From Competibacteraceae bacterium UBA3908 (GTDB lineage Bacteria > Pseudomonadota > Gammaproteobacteria > Competibacterales > Competibacteraceae): DNA of 21,080 nucleotides. Both the position numbers and the translations under genes were made by a program. Under the pieces are notes generated by a model. It saw nothing but the letters and a program-made list of their open reading frames with translations, searched no databases and was not told where the DNA came from. Of this stretch, positions 1 to 8,652 are shown piece after piece (position 1 is the first letter of the stretch; each line of letters begins with the position of its first letter). Where the stretch lies: positions 1 to 21,080 of the forward strand of contig DGFE01000241.1 of NCBI GenBank assembly GCA_002391525.1, read 5' to 3'.

Positions 1-40
1 CTCACCCCCGGCCCCTCTCCCGAAGGGCGAGGGGAGCAGT
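1..40. repeat. GC-rich hairpin repeat downstream of gatA
   Basis: An imperfect palindrome lies just beyond the gatA stop codon. Bases 12-21 (CCCCTCTCCC) pair with 25-34 (GGGCGAGGGG) around a GAA loop, with one T/C mismatch at 18/28. The preceding CTCACCCCCGG resembles the short C-rich/G-rich intergenic palindromes scattered through many proteobacterial genomes. It could act as an mRNA-stabilising or weak transcription-stopping hairpin between gatA and the next gene. There is no T-run on either strand, so it is not a standard intrinsic terminator. The element may continue past the left edge. Confidence 0.5.
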
Positions 41-43
41 TTG

Positions 44-1498
44 TCAGGCGAATGCGGCGGGCGCGCGCTGGTGCCAGTCGGTGACTTGCTGGTAGCGATG
101 CGCCACGTTCAGCAACCGGTCCTCGGCGAAATAGTCGCCGATGAGTTGCAAACCCACCGGGCGCTGACCGACGAAACCCACCGGCAACGACAGCCCCGGC
201 AACCCGGCCAGATTCACCGCGATGGTGTAGATGTCCGACAGGTACATGGTGATCGGGTCATCCACCTTCTCGCCGATATTGAAAGCCACGGTCGGCGAGG
301 TCGGTCCCGCGATCACGTCCACCTGCGCGAAGGCGCGGCGGAAATCGTCGCTGATCAACCGCCGGATTTGCTGCGCTTTCAGATAATAGGCGTCGTAATA
401 ACCGGCGGACAGCGCGAAGGTGCCGACCAGGATGCGGCGGGTGACCTCGGCTCCGAAACCCTCGGCGCGCGAGCGGATGTACAGGTCCAGCAAGTTCCTC
501 GGGCTCTCGCAGCGGTGGCCGTAGCGCACCCCGTCGAACCGGGCCAGGTTGGAGGAACACTCCGCCGGCGCGATCACGTAATAGGCCGGAATCGCCAACT
601 GGCTGTTGGGCAGGCTGACATCGACCGTTTCCGCGCCCAGTTTCCGGTATTCGGCGATGGCGGCCTCGACCACGCGGGCGACCGCGCCGTCCAGTCCCTC
701 GCCGAAATATTCCTTCGGCAGACCGATTTTCAGTCCGGCCAGCGGCTGGCCGAGCGCGACGACGTAGTCGGGTACGGGACGATCCACGCTGGTGGAATCG
801 CGCGGATCGAAACCGGCCATCGCCCCCAGCAGCAGCGCGCAATCCTCGGCGGTGCGCGCCATCGGACCACCCTGATCGAGGCTGGAGGCATAGGCGATCA
901 TGCCCCAGCGCGACACCCGGCCGTAGGTCGGCTTGATGCCGGTGATGCCGCACAGCGCCGCCGGCTGACGGATCGAGCCGCCGGTATCGGTGCCGGTGGC
1001 GCCGGGTGTCAGTCGCGCGGCCACGGCGGCGGCGGACCCGCCCGAGGAACCGCCCGGCACCGCGTCCAGATCCCAGGGATTGCGAACCGGACCATAGAAA
1101 CTGGTCTCGTTGGACGAACCCATGGCGAACTCGTCCATGTTGGTCTTGCCCAGCATCACCGCGCCGGCAGCGTTCAACTTCTCGACCACCGTGGCGTCGT
1201 AGGGCGCGAGGAAGCGGTCCAGCATCCGCGAGCCGCAGGAGGTGCGCACGCCGTTGGTGCAGAAAATGTCTTTTTGGGCGATGGGCACGCCGGTCAGCGG
1301 TCCCGCCTGACCCTGGCGACGGCGCTCATCGGCGGACCGGGCCTGTGCCAGCGCGGATTCGGCGGTGACGGTGATAAAGGCGTTCAGTCCGGGGTCGAAC
1401 CGTTCGATCCGGGCCAGAAAGGCGCAGGTCAGTTCCTCGCTGCTGAACTCGCCAGCGGCAAGGCCGGCACTGAGCTGGGCAATCGTTTTCTCGTACAT
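44..1498 (-). CDS. gatA: Asp-tRNA(Asn)/Glu-tRNA(Gln) amidotransferase subunit A
   Basis: This is the amidase subunit of the GatCAB complex. It hydrolyses glutamine and supplies ammonia for converting Glu-tRNA(Gln) or Asp-tRNA(Asn) to the correct amide form in the cytoplasm. The 484-residue length is normal for GatA. The amidase-signature Ser-cisSer-Lys triad is visible: Lys76 in AQKD, Ser151 in GGSSGGSA and nucleophile Ser175 in DTGGSIRQPA. Reading from the minus strand it follows gatC after 17 bases, so the two are co-transcribed. gatB normally comes next and would lie off the left edge. The ATG start gives the usual N-terminus (MYEKTIAQLS), although the ribosome-binding site is weak. Confidence 0.97.
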   Translation of the reverse strand: MYEKTIAQLSAGLAAGEFSSEELTCAFLARIERFDPGLNAFITVTAESALAQARSADERRRQGQAGPLTGVPIAQKDIFCTNGVRTSCGSRMLDRFLAPYDATVVEKLNAAGAVMLGKTNMDEFAMGSSNETSFYGPVRNPWDLDAVPGGSSGGSAAAVAARLTPGATGTDTGGSIRQPAALCGITGIKPTYGRVSRWGMIAYASSLDQGGPMARTAEDCALLLGAMAGFDPRDSTSVDRPVPDYVVALGQPLAGLKIGLPKEYFGEGLDGAVARVVEAAIAEYRKLGAETVDVSLPNSQLAIPAYYVIAPAECSSNLARFDGVRYGHRCESPRNLLDLYIRSRAEGFGAEVTRRILVGTFALSAGYYDAYYLKAQQIRRLISDDFRRAFAQVDVIAGPTSPTVAFNIGEKVDDPITMYLSDIYTIAVNLAGLPGLSLPVGFVGQRPVGLQLIGDYFAEDRLLNVAHRYQQVTDWHQRAPAAFA

Positions 1499-1515
1499 GG
1501 CGGTAGATGGAGAGT

Positions 1516-1803
1516 TTATTCGATGACCTTGGGAACCAGATACAAACCGGCCTCGACGCGGGGAGCGATGGCCTGAAAATGCTCGCGCTGGTTGGCCTCG
1601 GTCACCTCGTCGGCGCGCAGGCGCTGCGCCATGTCCAGCGGATGGGCCATCGGGACGACGCCGGTGGTGTCCACGGCGTTCATCTGTTCGACCAGTTCGA
1701 GGATGGCCGACAGGTTGTGGGCATAGGCCGGCGCATCTTCGTCGCGGATGGCCAGCCGCGCCAGATGGGCGATTTTGGCGACTTCAGCGGGTCCCAGGGA
1801 CAT
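1516..1803 (-). CDS. gatC: Asp-tRNA(Asn)/Glu-tRNA(Gln) amidotransferase subunit C
   Basis: This is the small GatCAB subunit that wraps around GatA and stabilises the complex. Its 95 residues match the family. The N-terminus (MSLGPAEVAKIAHLARLAI) and the VPMAHPLDMAQRLRADEV segment are typical GatC features. It is the first gene of the minus-strand operon. A good Shine-Dalgarno GAGGAG (complement of 1814-1819) sits 10 bases ahead of the ATG. It is transcribed divergently from mreB across a 121-base gap, an arrangement also known in Pseudomonas. Confidence 0.95.
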   Translation of the reverse strand: MSLGPAEVAKIAHLARLAIRDEDAPAYAHNLSAILELVEQMNAVDTTGVVPMAHPLDMAQRLRADEVTEANQREHFQAIAPRVEAGLYLVPKVIE

Positions 1804-1860
1804 CGTGAGAATTCTCCTCGCAACGGAATCGGACGCGCAACCCTACCATATTTTGCCGGC

Positions 1861-1889
1861 TTGCTCCTAACCCCCCTGCTTGCTAGCAT
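1861..1889 (+). promoter_or_regulatory. candidate sigma-70 promoter for mreB
   Basis: In the divergent gatC/mreB gap, TTGCTC (1861-1866) and TAGCAT (1884-1889) are separated by exactly 17 bases. A TGC triplet directly precedes the -10 box, as in extended -10 promoters. The mreB start lies 35 bases further on. The -35 box is weak (only TTG matches), so this is a plausible but unproven call. No convincing promoter was found for gatC on the other strand. Confidence 0.35.
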
Positions 1890-1924
1890 TAGCCGCTTTT
1901 GGATAACCAAGTGGTTTCAACAAC

Positions 1925-2974
1925 ATGTTCAAATGGTTGCGCGGCAAGTTCTCCAACGATCTGTCGATTGATCTGGGAACCGCTAACACGTTGATTTACG
2001 TGAGAGGGGGCGGCATTGTTCTCAATGAACCCTCCGTGGTCGCCATCAATCAGGATCCGGTTCGGGGCATCCGCACGATCTCGGCGGTGGGCACGGACGC
2101 CAAGCGAATGCTGGGCCGCACGCCCAACAACCTCTCGACGATCCGGCCGATGAAGGATGGCGTCATCGCCGACTTCACCGTCACCGAGAAAATGCTCCAG
2201 CACTTCATCCGCAAGGTCCACGCCCGCAAGTTCTTCAACCCTAGTCCGCGCGTCCTGATCAGCGTGCCCTGCGGTTCCACCCAGGTCGAGCGGCGGGCGA
2301 TCCGCGAATCGGCGATGGGCGCCGGCGCGCGGGTGGTGTATCTGATTCCCGAACCGATGGCGGCGGCCATCGGCGCCGGCATCCCGGTCGAGGAAGCGCG
2401 CGGGGCGATGGTGCTGGATATCGGCGGCGGCACCTCGGAAGTGGCGGTCATCTCGCTCAACGGCATCGTCTACGCCGGCGCGGTGCGCATCGGCGGCGAC
2501 CGCTTCGACGAGGCCATCATCAACTACGTGCGGCGCAACTTCGGGGTGCTGATCGGCGAGCCCACCGCCGAGAAGATCAAGCACGAGATCGGCAGCGCCT
2601 ATCCCACCAGCGAGGTGCGCGAGATCGAGATCAAGGGCCGCAACCTGGCCGAGGGCGTGCCGCGCAGCTTCACGCTCAACAGCAACGAAATCCTGGAAGC
2701 CCTGCAGGAACCCCTGTCGGGCATCATCAGCGCGGTGAAGATGGCGCTGGAGGCGACTCCGCCGGAGCTGGCCGCCGATGTGGCCGAGCGCGGCATCGTG
2801 TTGACCGGCGGCGGTGCGCTGATGCGGGACATCGACAGGCTGATCATGGAGGAGACCGGCCTGAACGTGGTCGTCGCCGACGATCCGCTGACCTGCGTGG
2901 CCCGCGGCGGCGGGCGGGTGCTGGAGTTGATCGCCAAGGACGAACGCGCCATCGAAGCCTTCGCCATCGAATGA
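1925..2974 (+). CDS. mreB: rod shape-determining actin-like protein MreB
   Basis: MreB is a bacterial actin homologue that forms membrane-bound antiparallel filaments and orients lateral-wall synthesis. The product has 349 residues, close to the normal length. ATP-binding signatures are in order: phosphate-1 loop IDLGTANTLIY near residue 16, phosphate-2 loop LDIGGGTSEVAVISLNG near 160, and adenosine motif LTGGGALMRDID near 290. The N-terminal MFKWLRGKFSNDL is a typical amphipathic membrane-anchoring start. It is the first gene of the wall-elongation cluster, and mreC begins 3 bases after its stop. No strong Shine-Dalgarno precedes the ATG. Confidence 0.98.
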   Translation: MFKWLRGKFSNDLSIDLGTANTLIYVRGGGIVLNEPSVVAINQDPVRGIRTISAVGTDAKRMLGRTPNNLSTIRPMKDGVIADFTVTEKMLQHFIRKVHARKFFNPSPRVLISVPCGSTQVERRAIRESAMGAGARVVYLIPEPMAAAIGAGIPVEEARGAMVLDIGGGTSEVAVISLNGIVYAGAVRIGGDRFDEAIINYVRRNFGVLIGEPTAEKIKHEIGSAYPTSEVREIEIKGRNLAEGVPRSFTLNSNEILEALQEPLSGIISAVKMALEATPPELAADVAERGIVLTGGGALMRDIDRLIMEETGLNVVVADDPLTCVARGGGRVLELIAKDERAIEAFAIE

Positions 2975-2977
2975 CCG

Positions 2978-3877
2978 TTGACCGCGCTCAAATCCAGCAG
3001 GCGTATCCAGTCCTTGTTCGCGGTCAATCCGTCGGCGATCTTGCGGCTTGGTCTGTGGATGGCGCTGTCCATCGTCACGATGACGGTGGATCATCGCTAT
3101 CACTACTTGGATGGGGTGCGCGACGTGCTGGCTACCGCCTTCTATCCCTTGCATTATCTGGTGCGACTGCCGACCGATACCAGGAATTGGCTGACCGAAA
3201 ATCTGGCCACCCGCGGCGCGTTGCTGGAAGAAAACGCCCGCCTGCGCGAGAAACAGATCTTTCTCAACGCCCAGTTGCAGAAACTGACGACCCTGGAAGC
3301 GGAGAACCGCCGCTTGCGTTCCCTGCTGGAGTCGGCGGTCAATACCCCGGAGCGGGTGCTGATCGCCGAGATGCTGGCGGTGGATTTCGACCCGTATCGG
3401 CATTACATTCTGCTCAATCGTGGCCGCCGGCATGGCGTTTATGTCGGTCAGCCGGCGCTTGACCAGCACGGTATCATCGGCCAGATCGTCCGGGCCGATC
3501 CCTTCACGTCCACGGCGATTCTGATCACCGACTCCAATCACGCCCTGCCGATCCAGATCAACCGCACCGGGGTGCGCACCCTGGCGCTTGGCACCGGTAA
3601 TTTCCAGGAACTGGAACTGCCGCATATCCCCAACAACGAAGACGTGAAGGTCGGCGATCTGCTGGTCACCTCCGGCTTGGGCGGACGGTTTCCGCGCGGT
3701 TATCCGGTGGGTACGGTGACTCGGGTGGAGTTCGATCCCGGCAGCCCGTTCGCCCGCATCATCGCCAAGCCGGTCGCGCAACTGGATCGGATCCGGGAAG
3801 TGATGCTGTTGGAGCAGGGAGCCACCGAGTCGGAACCGGCCGCGCCCGCCGCGCCCGCCGCGCCGCAACAGCCATGA
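2978..3877 (+). CDS. mreC: rod shape-determining protein MreC
   Basis: MreC is a bitopic inner-membrane protein that links cytoplasmic MreB to the periplasmic PBP2/RodA synthase. Its 299 residues show a short cytoplasmic N-terminus, one membrane segment near residues 22-40 (ILRLGLWMALSIVTM), a coiled coil near 70-115 (ENARLREKQ to RRLRSLLES) and the beta-rich MreC domain containing LITDSNHALPIQI and VTSGLGGRFPRGYPVG. The tail is a short Ala/Pro repeat (APAAPAAPAAP). The chosen start is TTG at 2978, three bases after the mreB stop. No better in-frame start keeps the whole membrane segment, but the weak ribosome-binding site leaves the exact start uncertain. Confidence 0.95.
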   Translation: MTALKSSRRIQSLFAVNPSAILRLGLWMALSIVTMTVDHRYHYLDGVRDVLATAFYPLHYLVRLPTDTRNWLTENLATRGALLEENARLREKQIFLNAQLQKLTTLEAENRRLRSLLESAVNTPERVLIAEMLAVDFDPYRHYILLNRGRRHGVYVGQPALDQHGIIGQIVRADPFTSTAILITDSNHALPIQINRTGVRTLALGTGNFQELELPHIPNNEDVKVGDLLVTSGLGGRFPRGYPVGTVTRVEFDPGSPFARIIAKPVAQLDRIREVMLLEQGATESEPAAPAAPAAPQQP

Positions 3878-4362
3878 CGACGGCGCCACGGGCCGGCGGC
3901 TGGGTCATCGCGCTCAGCTTTCTGGTGGCGTTCCTGTTGGCCGGCGTGCCGTTGCCGGATTCGCTGGACCGCTTCCGTCCCGATTGGGTGGCGATGGTGC
4001 TGATCTATTGGGGCATGGCGCTGCCGCATCGGGTGGGGATCGGGGTCGGCTGGCTGGTCGGGTTGCTGCTGGACGTGGGGCGCGGCGCGTTGTTGGGCCA
4101 GCACGCGCTGGCGCTGGCGGCGGTGGCGTATCTGACCGGCCAGACCTACCGGCGCATCCGGGTGGTTCCGCCCTGGCAGCAGGCGTTCAGCATCCTGGTG
4201 TTGCTGTTGGTCGAACAGGTCCTGGTGTTCTGGATCAGCGGAGTCATCGGCTATCCGCCGCGCGACTGGTGGTATCTGGCGCCGGCGGTGGGTGGTATGG
4301 TGTGCTGGCCTTTGCTGTTCGTGATCCTGCGCGACGTGCGCCGGTATTTCCAGGTGACCTGA
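3874..4362 (+). CDS. mreD: rod shape-determining membrane protein MreD
   Basis: MreD is a small polytopic inner-membrane protein of the elongation complex that acts with MreC on PBP2/RodA. It has 162 residues, the normal size, and is almost entirely hydrophobic with about five predicted membrane segments. Typical family features are RPDWVAMVLIYWGMALPHRVG and the GLLLDVGRGALLGQHALAL stretch. Its ATG overlaps the mreC stop (ATGA at 3874-3877), which indicates translational coupling. Position between mreC and mrdA supports the call, since MreD sequences diverge strongly. Confidence 0.94.
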   Translation: MTTAPRAGGWVIALSFLVAFLLAGVPLPDSLDRFRPDWVAMVLIYWGMALPHRVGIGVGWLVGLLLDVGRGALLGQHALALAAVAYLTGQTYRRIRVVPPWQQAFSILVLLLVEQVLVFWISGVIGYPPRDWWYLAPAVGGMVCWPLLFVILRDVRRYFQVT

Positions 4363-4378
4363 TCTGGGTGGGCTGACC

Positions 4379-6313
4379 ATGAAATCGTGGCGTTCGTTGG
4401 CCAAGCCGCCGGTGGACAAGCTGCTGGTCCGGGAAAAGGACAACACCGCCGAGAGCGAGCTGTTTTTCCGGCGCGTCCTGTTCGCGCTGTTCGCGGTGTT
4501 CCTGGGGTTGCTCGCGGTGGCGGGCCGGCTGGTCTATCTCCAGGTGCTCAACCACGAGCGCTTCAACACCCTATCCGACGGCAACCGGGTCCGCCTGCAG
4601 CCGCTGCCGCCGACCCGCGGTTTCATCTACGACCGCAACGGTGTGCTGCTGGCCGATAATCTCGCCTCCTACCATCTGGAAGTCACGCCGGAGCAGGCCA
4701 GGGATTTGGACGCCACCCTGGCGGAACTGCGTCAGCGCATCGAATTGTCCGACGCCGACATCGAACGCTTTCGCAAGCTGGCACGCCGCACTCCGCCTTA
4801 TGCCGGCGTGCCGCTGCGCTTCCAGTTGACCAGCGATGAAATCGCCCGGCTGGCCATCGATCTGTATCGGTTGCCGGGCGTGGACATCAAGGCCGACCTG
4901 ACCCGCCGCTATCCATTGAAGTCGCTGGCCGTTCACGTCGTCGGTTACGTCGGCCGCATCGATGAAGACGAGCTGCGCCGGCTCGATCCCGGTCAGTACA
5001 GCGGCAGCACGCATATCGGCAAGACCGGGGTGGAGCGCTCCCTCGAGGACCTGCTGCGTGGGCGCGCCGGTTACCAGCAGGTCGAAACCAACGCCGAGGG
5101 CCGGCCGCTGCGGGTGTTGAGCCGTACCCCGCCGGTGCCGGGCAAGCACATCTATCTCAGCATCGACCTTCGCTTGCAGGCGGTCGCCGAGAAAGCCCTG
5201 GAAGGCCACAACGGCGCCATCGTCGCCCTCGATCCCCGTACCGGCGAAGTGTTGGCCTTGGCCAGCCAGCCGATTTACGACCCCAACCCGTTCGTCAACG
5301 GCATCGATTTCGCCTCTTATCGCGCACTCAATACCTCCAAGGACCGGCCGCTGCTCAATCGCGCCCTGCGCGGCGTTTACCCGCCCGGTTCCACCATCAA
5401 GCCGTTGATGGCGCTGGCGGGGCTGGAATACGGAGTCGTCAACCGCCACAGCGGCGTGTTCTGCCCGGGATTTTACCGGTTGCCGGGCGGAGGCCGTAAG
5501 TTCCGCGACTGGAAGCGCGGCGGGCACGGCAGCGTGAGCATGGATCGGGCCATCGCGCAGTCTTGCGACGTGTACTTCTACAGTCTGGCCCTGAATCTGG
5601 GCATCGACCGCGTTCACGAGTTCCTGGACAAGTTCAGCATGGGACGGCCAACCGGCATCGATCTGCCCGGCGAGAAGGGCGGCTTGCTGCCGTCCCGGGC
5701 GTGGAAGAAAAAGGTCCACAAGCAAGACTGGTTTGGCGGCGATAGCCTCAGCGCCGGCATCGGTCAGGGCTTTTTCCTGGCGACGCCGCTCCAGTTGGCG
5801 CACGCGACCACGATCATTGCCCGGCGGGGCGAGGTTTTTCAGCCGCGGGTGCTGCGCGCCACCGAGGATCCCGGCACTCGGGTCAAGACTCCGGAGAAAC
5901 CTCGGCGGTTGCCGCCGGTCGCGGTCAAGAATCCCCGCTTCTGGGACGCGATCATCGCCGGTATGGTCCACGTGGTCGAGGGCGGCACCGCGCACAAGAT
6001 CAGAAGCCCCAAATATCGAATCGCCGGCAAGACCGGCACCGCCCAGGTGTTCACCCTGGGTCAGAACCAGCGCTACGATGCCAGACGGTTGGCGAAGCAT
6101 CTGCTGGATCATGCCCTGTTCATCGCCTTCGCCCCGGTGGAGGAGCCGCGCATCGCCGTGGCGGTGATCGCCGAGCACGGCGGCGGCGGCAGCGCCACCG
6201 CCGCGCCGCTGGCCCGCAAGGTCATGGATGCCTATCTGCTCGACAAGTACGACGATGCCATCACCGCCGGCATCGAAGCCGCGCAGGACGCCCAGCCGCA
6301 TGGTTCGGAATGA
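4379..6313 (+). CDS. mrdA: penicillin-binding protein 2 (elongation transpeptidase)
   Basis: This is the class B PBP that cross-links lateral-wall peptidoglycan together with RodA. It has 644 residues. One membrane anchor lies at about 31-57 (RRVLFALFAVFLGLLAVAG), followed by the PBP dimerisation/pedestal region (from PTRGFIYDRNG, residue 78) and the transpeptidase domain from about 255. The active-site motifs are intact: S338-TIK (YPPGSTIKPL), SCD at 395-397 in the SxN position, and KTG at 551-553. The gene starts 16 bases after mreD and overlaps the start of rodA. Also called pbpA/pbp2. Confidence 0.97.
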   Translation: MKSWRSLAKPPVDKLLVREKDNTAESELFFRRVLFALFAVFLGLLAVAGRLVYLQVLNHERFNTLSDGNRVRLQPLPPTRGFIYDRNGVLLADNLASYHLEVTPEQARDLDATLAELRQRIELSDADIERFRKLARRTPPYAGVPLRFQLTSDEIARLAIDLYRLPGVDIKADLTRRYPLKSLAVHVVGYVGRIDEDELRRLDPGQYSGSTHIGKTGVERSLEDLLRGRAGYQQVETNAEGRPLRVLSRTPPVPGKHIYLSIDLRLQAVAEKALEGHNGAIVALDPRTGEVLALASQPIYDPNPFVNGIDFASYRALNTSKDRPLLNRALRGVYPPGSTIKPLMALAGLEYGVVNRHSGVFCPGFYRLPGGGRKFRDWKRGGHGSVSMDRAIAQSCDVYFYSLALNLGIDRVHEFLDKFSMGRPTGIDLPGEKGGLLPSRAWKKKVHKQDWFGGDSLSAGIGQGFFLATPLQLAHATTIIARRGEVFQPRVLRATEDPGTRVKTPEKPRRLPPVAVKNPRFWDAIIAGMVHVVEGGTAHKIRSPKYRIAGKTGTAQVFTLGQNQRYDARRLAKHLLDHALFIAFAPVEEPRIAVAVIAEHGGGGSATAAPLARKVMDAYLLDKYDDAITAGIEAAQDAQPHGSE

Positions 6314-7403
6314 CAACCCCAGGTTTCTGAAACTCATCCATCTGGATTTGCCGCTGTTGCTGGGATTGCTGGCGGTGGCGGGGTTGGGACTGATCGTGCT
6401 GTACAGCGCCGGGCAACGCAATCTGGATTTGGTCGTCGGCCAGGCGATGCGCCTGGGATTGGGATTCGTCATCATGCTGGCGCTGGCGCAGCTGCCGCCT
6501 CATTACTTCCGGCTCTGGTCGCCGTGGATTTATCTGGCCGGCATTCTGTTACTGCTGGCGGTCATGGTGGCCGGCGACATCTCCAAGGGCGCGCAGCGCT
6601 GGCTGGACCTGGGCGTGGTACGGTTCCAGCCTTCGGAGATCATGAAACTGGCCGTGCCGATGATGATGGCGTGGTTCTTCGCCGCGAAACCCCTGCCGCC
6701 GCGCTGGCCGCACTTGCTGGGCGGGGCGTTGATCACCGCGATTCCCTTTGTCCTGATCGCCGAACAGCCGGATCTGGGGACGGCGCTGGTGGTCGGTTGC
6801 GCCGGCGCGTTCGCGCTGTTCCTGGCCGGACTGAGCTGGATCGTCCTGCTCGGGCTGGCCGGCGCGCTGGGGGCGGTAATCCCCCTGTTCTGGACCTTCG
6901 TCATGCACGATTACCAACGCCAGCGGGTACTGACCTTTCTCGACCCGGAAAGCGATCCGCTAGGGACGGGTTATCACATCATCCAGTCCAAGATCGCCAT
7001 CGGCTCGGGCGGCGTCTACGGCAAGGGCTGGCTGAACGGCACGCAGTCGCATCTGGATTTTCTGCCGGAAGGCTCGACCGATTTCATCTTCGCCGCCTTC
7101 TCCGAGGAGTTCGGATTGATCGGCGGCTGTCTCTTGCTGGCACTGTACTTTTTCGTCGTTGCCCGCGGCCTGTACATGGCTACCCGCGCCCCGGATACCT
7201 ACGGCCGGTTGCTGGCCGGCAGTCTGACCTTGATTTTTTTCATCTATGCTTTCGTGAATTCCGGGATGGTCTCCGGCCTGCTGCCGGTGGTGGGATTGCC
7301 GCTGCCGCTGTTCAGCTATGGGGGAACCTCCCTGGTGACGATCATGGCCGGCTTCGGTATGCTGATGAGCGTCTATTCGCATCGTCGGCCCCTGGCGCGG
7401 TAA
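6300..7403 (+). CDS. rodA: SEDS peptidoglycan glycosyltransferase RodA
   Basis: RodA is the polytopic SEDS-family glycosyltransferase that polymerises lipid II in the elongation complex with PBP2. The frame is open upstream, but the ATG at 6300 gives MVRNDNPRFLK followed by the first membrane segment and a 367-residue protein, the family length. This start overlaps the mrdA stop by 14 bases. Conserved SEDS features include RWLDLGVVRFQPSEIMKL, the LTFLDPESDPLGTGYHIIQ loop, SHLDFLPEGSTDFIFA and the C-terminal GLPLPLFSYGGTS. About ten membrane segments can be read. It follows its partner transpeptidase, as is usual. Confidence 0.96.
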   Translation: MVRNDNPRFLKLIHLDLPLLLGLLAVAGLGLIVLYSAGQRNLDLVVGQAMRLGLGFVIMLALAQLPPHYFRLWSPWIYLAGILLLLAVMVAGDISKGAQRWLDLGVVRFQPSEIMKLAVPMMMAWFFAAKPLPPRWPHLLGGALITAIPFVLIAEQPDLGTALVVGCAGAFALFLAGLSWIVLLGLAGALGAVIPLFWTFVMHDYQRQRVLTFLDPESDPLGTGYHIIQSKIAIGSGGVYGKGWLNGTQSHLDFLPEGSTDFIFAAFSEEFGLIGGCLLLALYFFVVARGLYMATRAPDTYGRLLAGSLTLIFFIYAFVNSGMVSGLLPVVGLPLPLFSYGGTSLVTIMAGFGMLMSVYSHRRPLAR

Positions 7404-7436
7404 TCGCCATCCCATCGCCAATAACGAGACTTGCGC

Positions 7437-8573
7437 GTGAAGAGCCCGTATAGCCCCTCTCTGTTGCTCGGCGTCGCCCTGCTGCTGAGCGCTTGCACGC
7501 CACCGCCGCCGGTGGTCCGCCGTCCCATGGAGGTCCCGGTGGTTCCGGCGCCGGACTCCACTCCAGCACCCGCGCCGGACCTGGCGACCGGGCCAGTCGA
7601 CGCCGGCCAGCCGCTGGCCAGCCGGCCCGACGTACAGGCCTTCATCCGCGAGATGGCGGCCCGGCACGGCTTCAACGCCGACCGGTTGCGGGCGACGTTT
7701 GGCCGCGCCCATGCCCAGCCCAGCATCATCGCCGCCATGTCCAGACCCGCCGAGGCCAAGCCCTGGCACGCCTACCGGACGATCTTCGTCAATCCCAGGC
7801 GCATCCAGGGCGGCGTGGCGTTCTGGCAGGCCAACGCGGCGGCGCTGGCGCGGGCCGAGCGGATCTATGGCGTGCCGCCGGAATACGTGGTCGCCATCAT
7901 CGGTGTCGAGACCCAGTACGGCGGCAACATGGGCAAGTACCGGGTGCTGGAGGCGCTGTCCACCCTGGCGTTCGACTATCCCCGGCGTGCGGCCTATTTC
8001 CGCAAGGAACTGGAGAACTTCCTGCTGCTGACCCGCGCGGAGGGTATCGACCCGCTGGCGCCGCGCGGCTCCTACGCCGGAGCGATGGGGCTGGGCCAGT
8101 TCATGCCGGGCAGCTTCCGCTCCTACGCGGTGGACTTCGACGGCGACGGTCACCGTGATCTCTGGCGCAATCCCCGTGACGCCATCGGCAGCGTCGCCAA
8201 CTATTTCAAGAAAAATGGCTGGCGGACGGGAGAGCCGGTCGCCACGCCCGCGCGCGTCGGCGGCGCGGCTTACCCGGCCCTGGTCAGCCGCCAGGTGAGT
8301 CAACCCCGCTACAGCGTCGCCAGTCTGCGCGCCCGGGGCGTCCTGCCCCAGGGGCCGGTCAGCGACGCGCAGTCCGCGTTGTTGCTGGAATTGCAGGGAC
8401 GCGAGGGTCCCGAATACTGGCTGGGTTTCGATAATTTTTACGTGATCACCCGCTACAATCGCAGTCAGTTGTACGCGATGGCAGTACATCAGCTCGGTCA
8501 GGCAATCCGTGAATACCACGCGCGGCCCTATGCCGGGGTCGCCATGCCCGCCGCCCTGGCTGGCGTCGACTGA
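7437..8573 (+). CDS. mltB: membrane-bound lytic murein transglycosylase B
   Basis: This outer-membrane lipoprotein cleaves peptidoglycan glycan strands to 1,6-anhydro products. A lipoprotein signal peptide ends in LLLSAC, making Cys20 the lipidated residue, and is followed by a Pro-rich linker. The SLT_2/MltB catalytic domain fills the rest. The catalytic Glu158 lies in VVAIIGVETQYGGNMG; MGLGQFMPGSFRSYAVDFDG and the C-terminal NFYVITRYNRS are also family hallmarks. I prefer GTG at 7437, 8 bases after a CGAG stretch, over TTG at 7431, which is too close; the difference is two residues. It is 33 bases after rodA and shares that operon. Confidence 0.95.
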   Translation: MKSPYSPSLLLGVALLLSACTPPPPVVRRPMEVPVVPAPDSTPAPAPDLATGPVDAGQPLASRPDVQAFIREMAARHGFNADRLRATFGRAHAQPSIIAAMSRPAEAKPWHAYRTIFVNPRRIQGGVAFWQANAAALARAERIYGVPPEYVVAIIGVETQYGGNMGKYRVLEALSTLAFDYPRRAAYFRKELENFLLLTRAEGIDPLAPRGSYAGAMGLGQFMPGSFRSYAVDFDGDGHRDLWRNPRDAIGSVANYFKKNGWRTGEPVATPARVGGAAYPALVSRQVSQPRYSVASLRARGVLPQGPVSDAQSALLLELQGREGPEYWLGFDNFYVITRYNRSQLYAMAVHQLGQAIREYHARPYAGVAMPAALAGVD

Positions 8574-8634
8574 GTCATCCTGAAAATCCACAAGAACCGC
8601 ACCGCTCGCTCATGCCGACGGCGTGGCCAGCGGT

Positions 8635-8645
8635 GGAAGGGAGGG
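8635..8645 (+). promoter_or_regulatory. strong ribosome-binding site deciding the rlpA start
   Basis: GGAAGGGAGGG lies 7 bases before the ATG at 8653. It settles that start in favour of the upstream in-frame GTG at 8623, which would place extra residues in front of the lipoprotein signal. Confidence 0.7.
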
Positions 8646-8652
8646 TATTTTT

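Noticed and set aside
41..1576. 511-codon plus-strand frame opposite gatA
   Set aside because: Mirror frame of a GC-rich gene. GatA on the minus strand has complete family motifs, while this product is low-complexity and unlike any known family.
1889..3889. 666-codon minus-strand frame opposite mreB/mreC
   Set aside because: Spans two well-supported plus-strand genes and shows no domain of its own. The same applies to the long minus frames at 4571-6475, 6960-8591, 11323-13308 and 16144-17922.
6228..6299. Upstream extension of rodA
   Set aside because: Adds 24 polar residues translated from inside mrdA. ATG 6300 gives the normal RodA N-terminus and length.
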